Below, in pieces: positions 26,020-34,033 of a stretch of 64,000 nucleotides of DNA (positions within the stretch are counted from its first letter, which is position 1; every line of letters begins with the position of its first letter). Under the pieces are notes generated by a model. That model saw nothing but the letters and a program-made list of their open reading frames with translations. It did not search any database and was not told the DNA's origin. Made by a program: the position numbers and the translations under genes. The DNA comes from Colwellia_A sp047621305 (lineage in GTDB: Bacteria; Pseudomonadota; Gammaproteobacteria; Enterobacterales; Alteromonadaceae): positions 1 to 64,000 of the forward strand of contig JBLHNB010000006.1 of assembly GCA_047621305.1 (NCBI GenBank), read 5' to 3'.

Positions 26020-26925
26020 ATGAGTTTAACATTACTGTACAGAGGAAAAAACGTTAGATTTTCAATGAAGTTGAATAAACTCCATTGGTTATCGGCATTG
26101 TTATTTTTCGCTTTAGTTTCAGGTTTTGTTGTTCATTTAGTCGCCTCTTCTGACGCCATACCGGCACAACCTCTTTATTCTCTAGCTGACTCAAGTCAAA
26201 ACTTATTATCTTCTTCCAAAGTTAACGAACAACAAATGACGGCATTTACAATAAAGTTAGCGGAATTGCAAAGTCATGTTCTGCGCTTAAATGCACTGGG
26301 CGATCGTCTTGCAGAAGAAGCTAATATACCTGACATAGAATTTAACTTTCAACAAATTCCTCCTAGTGGCGGTCCAATGTTGCAAGCTGCAGAGAGTAGT
26401 AAAACCTCTATGGCAGAGTTGCTGTTAAACATTTCTGAATTAGAATCAGAAATAAGTTTTGAAGAAAAACAACTGGAAATGCTTGAATCTTTAACTTTGG
26501 GTCACCATATAGAAAATAACAGTTATCTATCTGGTAAACCAATTACTAAAGGGTGGTTATCATCATATTTTGGTATAAGAAAAGATCCCTTTAATGGTCG
26601 ACCAGCAATGCACAAAGGTCTTGACTTTGCAGGTAAAGAAAATGCAAAGATTGTTGCAACCGGTTCAGGTGTAGTTACTTGGTCTGGAGAACGTTATGGA
26701 TACGGACACCTAATAGAAATCAACCATGGTAAAGGTTTAAAAACGCGCTATGGTCATAATAAAATACTATTGGTTACCGTAGGTGATGTTGTTACTAAAG
26801 GTCAGATAATAGCACGAATGGGGAGTTCGGGTCGTTCAACAGGCCCACACGTCCACTATGAAATATTAAAAAATAATAAACACGTAGATCCAATAAAATA
26901 CGTTTTTCGAAAAGCAAAAAAATAA
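26020..26925 (+). CDS. M23 (LytM) family peptidase in the secM position
   Basis: 301 residues. It has a hydrophobic anchor (about 25-45), a helical region (about 70-165) likely to form a coiled coil, and a C-terminal LytM domain (about 178-290). Zinc ligands are visible as HKGLDF (HxxxD) and HVHYE (HxH), so the endopeptidase is probably active. It would cut peptide cross-links in periplasmic peptidoglycan. In E. coli this slot between lpxC and secA holds the arrest peptide SecM; here a peptidase occupies it. The start may be the internal ATG at 26065, closer to the anchor. Confidence 0.8.
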   Translation: MSLTLLYRGKNVRFSMKLNKLHWLSALLFFALVSGFVVHLVASSDAIPAQPLYSLADSSQNLLSSSKVNEQQMTAFTIKLAELQSHVLRLNALGDRLAEEANIPDIEFNFQQIPPSGGPMLQAAESSKTSMAELLLNISELESEISFEEKQLEMLESLTLGHHIENNSYLSGKPITKGWLSSYFGIRKDPFNGRPAMHKGLDFAGKENAKIVATGSGVVTWSGERYGYGHLIEINHGKGLKTRYGHNKILLVTVGDVVTKGQIIARMGSSGRSTGPHVHYEILKNNKHVDPIKYVFRKAKK

Positions 26926-27015
26926 ATTTAAGAATAATACAACGAAACGTGGTCGGCATTGTCCGATCATTTTATTTTCAAGCGGAAGATCTTCCTCTCA
27001 ATATGGTTTAACAAG

Positions 27016-29715
27016 ATGTTTGTAAAGTTAATAACAAAGCTATTTGGTAGTCGTAACGACAGATTACTTAAACAAATGCAAAAAGAAGTCACAAAAATTA
27101 ATGCTTTAGAGCCCATAATTGAAGCATTAAGTGATGAAGAATTAAAACAAAAAACAACTGAGTTTAAAGAGCGTATTGAGCAGCAAGAAAGCTTAGATAG
27201 CGTTTTACCTGAAGCATTTGCCGTTGTAAGAGAAGCGAGTAAACGTGTTTTTGGAATGCGCCATTTTGATGTGCAAATGATTGGCGGCATGGTACTTAAT
27301 GACGGCAAAATTGCCGAAATGCGTACCGGGGAAGGTAAAACGTTAACGGCAACCTTACCATCTTATCTCAATGCATTAACTGGTAAAGGTGTTCATGTAA
27401 TCACAGTTAATGATTACCTAGCGACCCGTGATGCTGACTGGTGTCGACCATTATTTGAATTTCTTGGTATGACCGTTGGTTGTAATATCGCAGGCATGGA
27501 CCCGGCTGCTAAACAAGCTGCGTATCAAGCGGATGTTACTTACGGTACCAATAATGAATTTGGCTTTGATTATTTACGTGACAATATGGCCTTTTCTCCA
27601 GAAGAAAGAGCCCAAAAACAACTCAACTTTGCCATTATTGATGAAGTCGATTCGATTTTAATTGATGAAGCGCGTACACCGCTTATTATATCTGGGCAAG
27701 CTGAAGACAACGCTGAAACCTATCGTATTATTAATACTGTAGTACCAACACTTATTTTACAAAACGAAGAAGACAAAGACGAAGAAACGGGCCAAAAAGA
27801 AGATTTTGTTGAAGGTGATTTCACGATTGATGAAAAAGCTAAACAAATTTATCTCACTGAACGTGGTCAAATACGCATTGAAGAAATCATGCAAGAAAAA
27901 GATTTGATGCAAACTGGAGAATCACTTTTCTCTGCAAGCAATATTACGTTATTGCATCATGTTATGGCGGCATTGCGCGCGCATAAGCTCTTTCAAAAAG
28001 ACGTTGACTACATCGTTAAAGATGGCGAAGTTATTATCGTAGATGAGCACACTGGTCGTACAATGGAAGGACGTCGTTGGTCTGAAGGTTTGCATCAAGC
28101 GGTTGAAGCAAAAGAGAACGTAAGTGTTCAAAATGAAAACCAAACACTGGCATCAATAACCTTCCAAAACTTTTTCCGTATTTATGAAAAACTTTCTGGA
28201 ATGACAGGTACAGCCGATACTGAAGCCTTTGAGTTTAATCATATTTATGGCTTAGAAACGGTTGTAATTCCAACGAACCAACCTATGGTACGTGATGATA
28301 AAGCGGATTTGATTTATCTGACATCGGAAGAAAAATTTGAAGCAATACTAGCAGACATTAAAGATTGTGTAGAACGTGGTCAGCCCGTATTAGTGGGTAC
28401 TATCAGCATTGAAACCTCTGAATTTTTATCAGATTTTTTAAAGAAAGCAAAAATAAAGCATAAAGTACTCAATGCAAAATTTCATCAACAAGAAGCTGAA
28501 ATTGTCGCTGATGCTGGTAAAGTCGGTGCCGTAACGATAGCGACGAATATGGCAGGTCGTGGTACCGATATTGTTTTAGGTGGTAATTTAGGCGCAACGT
28601 TAGCCAAACTTAAAAACCCTACAGCTGAACAAACTGAAAAAGAAACGGCTGCTTGGAAAGTTGAGCATGAGAAAGTATTAGCGCTAGGTGGTTTACATAT
28701 CGTAGCAACAGAACGTCATGAGTCACGTCGTATTGATAATCAATTACGTGGTCGTTCTGGTCGCCAAGGTGATTCAGGTTCTACACGCTTTTATTTGTCA
28801 ATGGAAGATGGCTTGATGCGTATATTTGCATCAGAACGGATCAGCAATATGATGCGTAAATTAGGCATGGAACATGGTGAAGCGATTGAACATCCGTGGG
28901 TGACTAAGAGTATTGAGAACGCACAACGTAAAGTTGAAGGACGTAATTTCGATATGCGTAAGCAATTATTAGAATTTGATGATGTTGCTAATGATCAACG
29001 TAAAGTCATTTATGAACAACGTAATGAACTGATGGATGAAGCCGATATCGCGGATGTGATCAAAGCTATTCGCAGTGATGTTGTTAACAGTATTATCGAC
29101 CAGCATATTCCACGTGAGTCAATGGAAGAAATGTGGGATATTCCCGCTTTAGAAGACCAGCTTAAAGGTGAATTAACTATCGATTTACCTATAGCTGACT
29201 GGTTAACAGAAAACAGTAAGTTACATGAAGAAACTATTCGTGAAAAAATACTTGAGCAAGTAGACAATACCTATATTGCGAAAGAAGAAATGGTAGGTGC
29301 TGACGTTTTACGTCAATTTGAAAAAGCCGTTATGTTACAAAGCTTAGATTCTCATTGGAAAGAACACTTGGCTGCGATGGATCATCTCCGTCAAGGTATT
29401 CATTTACGTGGTTATGCACAAAAGAACCCTAAACAAGAATACAAACGTGAATCTTTTGAGTTATTTTCTGAACTATTAGATAACTTAAAATATGACGTTA
29501 TTGGTATTTTGAGTAAAGTACAAATAAAAGCTGAATCTGATGTAGAAGCGGTTGAAGAGCAACACCGTAAAGCTGAAGAAGTGCCTAAATCTTTCACGCA
29601 TGAATCATCAAGTGCGATAACGGATAAACCAGAAATGCCTCGTGTAGGTCGTAACGAAGCTTGTCCATGTGGTTCAGGTAAGAAATACAAGCAATGTCAT
29701 GGTAAGTTAACGTAG
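27016..29715 (+). CDS. secA: Preprotein translocase ATPase SecA
   Basis: 899 residues. It is the motor of the Sec translocase at the inner membrane. It begins MFVKLITKLFGSRNDRLLKQ, matching the family N-terminus, which fixes the ATG at 27016 although the frame is open upstream to 26959. Domains in order are NBD1 with Walker A MRTGEGKTLTATL and Walker B DEVDSILIDEARTPL, the preprotein cross-linking domain, NBD2 with NMAGRGTDIVLGG, the helical scaffold, and a zinc-binding SEC-C tail (RNEACPCGSGKKYKQCHG) that contacts SecB. The peptidase gene ends 90 bases upstream. Confidence 0.96.
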   Translation: MFVKLITKLFGSRNDRLLKQMQKEVTKINALEPIIEALSDEELKQKTTEFKERIEQQESLDSVLPEAFAVVREASKRVFGMRHFDVQMIGGMVLNDGKIAEMRTGEGKTLTATLPSYLNALTGKGVHVITVNDYLATRDADWCRPLFEFLGMTVGCNIAGMDPAAKQAAYQADVTYGTNNEFGFDYLRDNMAFSPEERAQKQLNFAIIDEVDSILIDEARTPLIISGQAEDNAETYRIINTVVPTLILQNEEDKDEETGQKEDFVEGDFTIDEKAKQIYLTERGQIRIEEIMQEKDLMQTGESLFSASNITLLHHVMAALRAHKLFQKDVDYIVKDGEVIIVDEHTGRTMEGRRWSEGLHQAVEAKENVSVQNENQTLASITFQNFFRIYEKLSGMTGTADTEAFEFNHIYGLETVVIPTNQPMVRDDKADLIYLTSEEKFEAILADIKDCVERGQPVLVGTISIETSEFLSDFLKKAKIKHKVLNAKFHQQEAEIVADAGKVGAVTIATNMAGRGTDIVLGGNLGATLAKLKNPTAEQTEKETAAWKVEHEKVLALGGLHIVATERHESRRIDNQLRGRSGRQGDSGSTRFYLSMEDGLMRIFASERISNMMRKLGMEHGEAIEHPWVTKSIENAQRKVEGRNFDMRKQLLEFDDVANDQRKVIYEQRNELMDEADIADVIKAIRSDVVNSIIDQHIPRESMEEMWDIPALEDQLKGELTIDLPIADWLTENSKLHEETIREKILEQVDNTYIAKEEMVGADVLRQFEKAVMLQSLDSHWKEHLAAMDHLRQGIHLRGYAQKNPKQEYKRESFELFSELLDNLKYDVIGILSKVQIKAESDVEAVEEQHRKAEEVPKSFTHESSSAITDKPEMPRVGRNEACPCGSGKKYKQCHGKLT

Positions 29716-29751
29716 CTTAACTTCGCTTAAGTAAACCTGAACGATCAATAT

Positions 29752-29779
29752 AAAATGCCAATCTAACGATTGGCATTTT
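29752..29779. terminator. Terminator between secA and mutT
   Basis: A perfect 12-bp stem AAAATGCCAATC / GATTGGCATTTT with TAAC loop, ending in TTTT on the plus strand. It lies 36 bases after the secA stop, so mutT probably depends partly on its own promoter. Confidence 0.8.
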
Positions 29780-29800
29780 GCTTTCAGGAACGACGATTTT

Positions 29801-29832
29801 GTAGGTTGGCTCGAGTGAAACGAGGCCTAACA
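29801..29832. repeat. Short palindromic (REP-like) repeat, copy 1
   Basis: GTAGGTTGGCTCGAGTGAAA continued by CGAGGCCTAACA. It folds as a hairpin with a CTCG/CGAG inner stem and AGTGAAA loop. A second copy with altered but still pairing outer arms is at 30358-30389, so the two copies flank mutT. Confidence 0.6.
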
Positions 29833-29894
29833 AATAATGAAACCCAACAAAGAAAATGCTCCCCATAGTATTCAAACAATTAAAGGTTTAAATC

Positions 29895-30290
29895 ATGAAG
29901 AAAGAAGTACATGTCGCGGTAGGTGTAATTGTAAGAGAACAACAATTTTTTATGACCAAACGTCTTGACCACGTTCATCAAGGCGGAAAATGGGAGTTCC
30001 CAGGCGGTAAAGTTGAAAAAGACGAAACGGTCGCATCAGCATTGCATAGAGAACTAAAGGAAGAAATAGCCATTGATGTATTGGCTTGTTTGCCTTTAGT
30101 TGAAATTAGCCATGACTACGGTGATAAGAAAGTACTTTTAGAGGTGTTTCTTGTTGACAATTTCGATGGCGAACCCACGGCGCAAGAAGGTCAAAAAGAA
30201 GGTTGGTTTTCATTATCGCAATTACACCAGTTGGACTTACCAGCTGCTAATCAAGTCATACTAGAAAAGCTTGATCAGTTATACGCTTAA
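29895..30290 (+). CDS. mutT: 8-oxo-dGTP diphosphatase MutT
   Basis: 131-residue Nudix hydrolase that removes oxidised guanine nucleotides from the pool and so prevents A:T to C:G mutations. The Nudix box is GGKVEKDETVASALHRELKE followed by EI (about residues 38-59), fitting GX5EX7REUXEE. The family N-terminus VAVGVIVREQQFFMTKR and the GKWEFPGGK substrate loop are also present. It lies downstream of secA, as in E. coli, but separated by a terminator and a REP-like repeat. Confidence 0.92.
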   Translation: MKKEVHVAVGVIVREQQFFMTKRLDHVHQGGKWEFPGGKVEKDETVASALHRELKEEIAIDVLACLPLVEISHDYGDKKVLLEVFLVDNFDGEPTAQEGQKEGWFSLSQLHQLDLPAANQVILEKLDQLYA

Positions 30291-30357
30291 GATTAAATCA
30301 TAAATAAGTGAATAGATTATCCTCGATAGTCTCAGGTAGGCTGATTGTAGGTCTCAT

Positions 30358-30389
30358 GTAGGTCGACACGAGTGAAACGAGGTTCGACA
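30358..30389. repeat. Short palindromic (REP-like) repeat, copy 2
   Basis: GTAGGTCGACACGAGTGAAA continued by CGAGGTTCGACA. It shares the CGAGTGAAACGAGG core with copy 1. The outer arms are GTCGA/TCGAC here, against GTTGG/CCTAAC in copy 1, so pairing is broadly kept while the sequence changes. Confidence 0.6.
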
Positions 30390-31092
30390 AAGTAACTATT
30401 TCCCTTTTTGAGTTTAGAGTCCTGCCTAGTAATACGGGGGTAAAGTATTTTCTTTCGACTTGTGAACAAAAAATACAAAGAGCTAAGAGAAATATCGATT
30501 TATATTTTAAGTATTTTAAATTTTTTTATAATATAGTGTAAAAAATCATAATATGAATGGAAGGTTTTTTAATCAAACGGCGCTATGGATTAAGCCCGCC
30601 TCTTTTTTAGAGGTATTTTAATTGTAGTACATAATTAAAAAATAGAGATTTGTTAGGTCAACAAAGTGCGCAATCCAGACGTTAGACTTAATTTTTTTGC
30701 CCTATATTTTCTAATGAATCACTTTTATCTATATTTAAAACGTCATTACAAATCATTCTCTATCTAGAGGGCTAATGTTATGACTAAAATATGTGGGTAT
30801 AATTTGGTTGTTCTTAAGCCTTCGCGGACTCAGGATTTAGGTACAGTTGTTTGCAAAACTCTGCTAGAGTAAAAATAGTGGCTATTTGTTCTTCAACTAG
30901 TTTTTTCAATCATTCAAAGTTTAACAGGGTCTTCCTTGACCCTTTTATCAAGTTAGAGCTGTCTTAAGGTGAAAAAATAATTAGAGAAATGTGTTGTTGG
31001 CTGAACGTTCATTGCTTAGGTGATGGTTATTATAGGTTTATATAAATATGGTCTAGGTATTTTTTATCAATTTATTACTTGAGAATCAGATA
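30390..31092. other. AT-rich non-coding region downstream of mutT
   Basis: About 700 bases without a recognisable gene. One possible 30-codon frame (30780-30872) has AGAGGG upstream but no family resemblance. A short hairpin CCTC-T6A-GAGG lies near 30599. Together with the flanking sequence it belongs to an accessory block inserted between mutT and yacG. Confidence 0.4.
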
Positions 31093-31974
31093 ATGAAAAG
31101 AATAAAAACAACAATTTTGATTGGCATTTTAATTTTGTTTTCAGGTTGCGGTAGTGAAAACGTACATATAGATACACTTGTTGAAAGAGATGTAGGTACC
31201 GAACACATAGTAGCGTCAACGCATTTTACTTCCGTCAATAGTACAGTGAGAGGTATTGTTGCTTTAGAAGTTTATTTACCACCAAGCTGGGATAAATCAA
31301 AGCAAGGTGGTTACCCAGTGATATTCTTTTTACATGGTGGATCAGGAAATGAAACTTCATTTTTTAATCATGTTGAACACGAACAGCTCAATACTTGGAT
31401 TAATCAAGGAGATGTATCACCTTTTTTATTGATAGCAATTGAATCAGAATATGTCGGGGGAGAAGAAGGTCAATGGTCGAGCCCAAATAACGAAGTGTTT
31501 TTAACCAGTGAAGAGGCGGGTGAATTGAGAGAGTTTGTACGGACTAATTATAATGCCGGTTATAACTCACAAGATATTTCTATTCATGGGCAGTCTCGTG
31601 GCGCAAGAGGAGCGTTACATTATGCATTTAAATTTCCAACAAAATTTTCGTCTGCCATGTCAAATGCTTTTGTAAGTGACTATGCACTGGAAGAAGAGAA
31701 AGATAATGCGTTAAAGAATATCGATAATATTGCTGATTCGGGCATCAAGATACGTATGGTCATAGGCACTGAAGATAATTGGGTACTAGAGGAAGGACGA
31801 CAAGCATCATATGTTATGCATGACTATTTGACAGAATTAAACATTGCTCATGAATTTGAAATTCTTCAGGACGCAGGTCACCAATTAAACAGTATTTGGG
31901 TAACACCGACTGAAAATGGCATGATAAATGGATTATATGAATTAAAATTGCATGCACAAATGTGGCAACATTAA
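31093..31974 (+). CDS. Putative esterase lipoprotein (alpha/beta hydrolase)
   Basis: 293 residues with a signal segment ending in the lipobox ILFSGC (Cys near 18), so it is probably membrane-anchored in the envelope. The core resembles the esterase D/feruloyl-esterase type: VYLPPSWDKSKQGGYPVIFF, then the oxyanion HGGSGNE, the nucleophile elbow HGQSRGARG (GxSxG, Ser near 167) and candidate acid and base in GTEDNW and DAGHQLN. The substrate is unknown. The gene stands alone in an otherwise non-coding block and may have been acquired by transfer. Confidence 0.7.
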   Translation: MKRIKTTILIGILILFSGCGSENVHIDTLVERDVGTEHIVASTHFTSVNSTVRGIVALEVYLPPSWDKSKQGGYPVIFFLHGGSGNETSFFNHVEHEQLNTWINQGDVSPFLLIAIESEYVGGEEGQWSSPNNEVFLTSEEAGELREFVRTNYNAGYNSQDISIHGQSRGARGALHYAFKFPTKFSSAMSNAFVSDYALEEEKDNALKNIDNIADSGIKIRMVIGTEDNWVLEEGRQASYVMHDYLTELNIAHEFEILQDAGHQLNSIWVTPTENGMINGLYELKLHAQMWQH

Positions 31975-32200
31975 TACTATTTGGTAGTGGGGTTTAATTA
32001 CTCACAAAAACCTTTGGAATAACTAGCCTCCTGGTCCGATACTCAGGGTCTTTAAAGAAAAATTCATAGCAAGAAAAACTGCCGATAGTCAGGTTTGTGC
32101 TAACGTCAACTATGTGTCGTGTGCAAAGTACCTCAAATACTAATGTCTGTTTATGTTTCGGTAGTGGGCATACTTTGAGCGACTTCAGCTCATAAATTTA

Positions 32201-32248
32201 GTCTTCAAAGTGTTATTTGCTGACGTCTTCAAAGTGTTATGAGCTGAC
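32201..32248 (+). repeat. 24-bp tandem duplication
   Basis: GTCTTCAAAGTGTTATTTGC-TGAC is followed immediately by a second copy with two changes. It lies in the ~450-base non-coding stretch 31975-32426, in which no gene was seen. A related GACTTCAGCTCATAAA lies just upstream, so the region seems built from partial duplications. Confidence 0.7.
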
Positions 32249-32393
32249 TCTTTGGAGCTTATATCTTAGAGGTATTTAATGTCATGGAATAACGTATTGT
32301 ATAATCTATATGGTATTTATTGGGTATTTAAACACCTATAATTTTAACAGACCTATAATTATAAAGGGCACAGCTATTTATTTTTTCATTTAA

Positions 32394-32414
32394 AAAGGAG
32401 CTTCTAGCTCCTTT
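32394..32414 (-). terminator. Terminator downstream of the integrase remnant
   Basis: AAAGGAGC / GCTCCTTT stem with 5-base loop. On the minus strand it is followed by TTTTTA. It lies 12 bases beyond the integrase stop, as expected for a former functional gene. Confidence 0.7.
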
Positions 32415-32426
32415 ATGAATATATAT

Positions 32427-32726
32427 TTAAAATGGTAGTAACTTTATAGCCTCAACCTGCGCTTTTTCACCTCGTCTATCATAGAGTTCGGTAGTTGCTA
32501 ATGATGAATGTCCCATAAAACGTTGTACGGCAAACCTGTCAGCACCAACGTCAAGTAATGTAATAGCAAACGTTCGTCTCAAATCATGCATTGTAAAGTG
32601 CTTTATATTTACATTATCTCTTAATATCATTATTGAGTAATGAATGCCGTGAACAGATAAGCGTTTACCATTAAAATTGTCAGCTTTATCAATATGGGAA
32701 AACAAGGCACCTCTATCATTTGACAT
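32427..32726 (-). pseudogene. Tyrosine recombinase/integrase, C-terminal remnant
   Basis: 99 residues matching the C-terminal half of a phage-type tyrosine recombinase: HDLRRTFAITLLDVGADRFA (His and Arg of box II), then MGHSSLATTELYDRRGEKAQ with the third His and the nucleophilic Tyr. The N-terminal arm-binding domain and the first catalytic Arg and Lys are missing. In-frame stops lie just upstream of the first ATG. It is probably inactive. The structured inverted-repeat element begins 85 bases upstream of it, suggesting both derive from one mobile unit. Confidence 0.75.
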
Positions 32727-32882
32727 TATCGATGTTAATTATTAATTCTAACTAACCTGTAATACTCTCTCAAGTAAAGCAGTAGTAAATATTCAGCTTA
32801 AATCAACATTATATTGTCGCGGTGGCGACGGCACCCAAGGGGCGTTACACGCCAAAAGCCCCTTGGAACCCCATGGCGCTGC

Positions 32883-33025
32883 TGCATTAAACGTCTTCCT
32901 ACATTAAAATCAATATTTTCGACATAACAGCAATGATCGCACGTCCCTGTGCGCATTGCTTTTGCCATCATCCCTGATGGCAATATGTGAATATTGATTT
33001 TAATTCCGGCGTTTAATGACGCAGG
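32883..33025. repeat. Nested palindromic region inside the structured element
   Basis: An outer inverted repeat (CATTAAACG... with ATTAAAATCAATATT near 32910, against AATATTGATTTTAAT near 32990 and CGTTTAATG) encloses two further hairpins: GCAATG-AT-CGCAC / GTGCG-CATTGC (about 32930-32959) and TTGCCATCA / TGATGGCAA (about 32962-32983). The arrangement would fold into a branched RNA or single-strand DNA structure. Confidence 0.65.
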
Positions 33026-33315
33026 ATCTATGCTCCGTTTAAGATTGATGAGGCTTGCATGTTCAGGACGCTGTACATGATTTGGTTAACTATAAAACGA
33101 GCCTTACAGGTTTCACTAAGTCTCATGTCAGCGTTTTTTTCAGCATCCCTGATGACCATACGTGGATATTTTTATTTATTTCAGCGTTTGACCAAGCAGA
33201 ATTTCTACTCCGTTTAAGATTGATGAGGTTTGCTTGTTTAGAACTCTGTTACATGCTTTGGTTAACTATAAAAACGAGCCTTGCAGGTTGCACTAGGTCC
33301 CATGTTAGCGGTTTG
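32966..33315 (+). repeat. Tandem repeat of 175 bp, two copies
   Basis: Copies start at 32966 (CATCATCCCTGATGGC) and 33141 (CAGCATCCCTGATGACC). Long blocks are shared, such as CTCCGTTTAAGATTGATGAG and TTTGGTTAACTATAAA, with scattered differences, so the duplication is not recent. It lies between the inverted arms of the structured element. Confidence 0.75.
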
Positions 33316-33738
33316 ATAAATATACTTACAGGGTAGAGCTCGACCTGAGACAGGACGTCGAGGGCTGCCGTTGTTCATGGATGATTAATCGGCAGGCATC
33401 GAGGTTTATGTCAGTCTATTTTATCAAAGTATTCCGCTGTTTGGGCGCCACGGGGAGTCAAGAGGGGCGTTTGGCGTGTAACGTCCCTCTTGGTGCAGTC
33501 GGCACATCGACAATATGACCAGAATATTGGACCGATATCGAAAGAATTTTATTTATAAATTTACTAATTGGAGTATTTTAAAACAGGGTTTGTACTCTGT
33601 TCTAACTTTTATCAATATTAGACTTATTTGTATCCTGATGAGCCAATAAGGGGATTATATAACGCACCTACCTGTAAACCAGCAACACAATTAGAAAAGT
33701 ACTAAAAATCATAATCGAAAAGGAAATGTAACCTGTAT

Positions 33739-33975
33739 CTATTCAGGCTCAACAAAGAACTTGTTATGCTGAAGAAATTCATCTTCTAAGGCATCTAACA
33801 TCTCTTCGCTAATGACACCTTCACCTTGAATAGACTGAGATATTTTATGGTTTTCATCGGCCCATTCACCTAAATCAATTAACTGACAACGTTTACAGCA
33901 AAAAGGGCGGAAGGTATTTTCAGGCTGCCAAACAACCTCTTTGTTACAATTAGGGCAAGCTACTTTTAGAGTCAT
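33739..33975 (-). CDS. yacG: DNA gyrase inhibitor YacG
   Basis: 78-residue zinc protein with the family pattern CPNC (near residue 8) and CCKRC (near residue 28), then LIDLGEWADENHKI. YacG of E. coli binds GyrB and inhibits gyrase. The acidic C-terminus is variable. It is the last of the coaE, zapD, yacG group, 58 bases after zapD, matching E. coli order, where mutT lies on the other side of a convergent junction. Confidence 0.92.
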   Translation of the reverse strand: MTLKVACPNCNKEVVWQPENTFRPFCCKRCQLIDLGEWADENHKISQSIQGEGVISEEMLDALEDEFLQHNKFFVEPE

Positions 33976-34033
33976 TTTAATCTGTAATAAAAAATAGGGT
34001 AGGGTTTATTATAAAGAATAATGCGTTGATATG

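Larger units (their letters stand above)
32811..33517. mobile_element. Structured element of ~707 bp with long imperfect inverted arms
   Basis: The left arm (about 32811-32880) and right arm (about 33446-33517) are inverted copies roughly 80% identical by eye. Both begin ATATTGTCG at the outer end and include GTTACACGCCAAA. Inside each arm this loop is enclosed by a hairpin stem: CCAAGGGGC/GCCCCTTGG on the left, CAAGAGGG/CCCTCTTG on the right. The interior is GC-richer than its surroundings and full of hairpins. No convincing protein is encoded. Family unknown to me. Confidence 0.65.

Noticed and set aside
26959..27015. N-terminal extension of SecA from a TTG
   Set aside because: SecA of this family starts at MxxKLxTKxFGSRNDR; the extra 19 residues are unlike any SecA.
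30780..30872. 30-codon open frame with AGAGGG upstream
   Set aside because: Too short and without resemblance to anything known; could be chance in AT-rich DNA.
32798..33336. Short open frames on both strands in the structured element (for example 32798-32983 and 33055-33336)
   Set aside because: Their sequence is imposed by hairpins and the 175-bp repeat; no recognisable protein features.
32811..33517. Integron attC sites
   Set aside because: Hairpins beside a recombinase remnant suggest them, but the inverse-core and core motifs (GTTRRRY and its partner) were not found.
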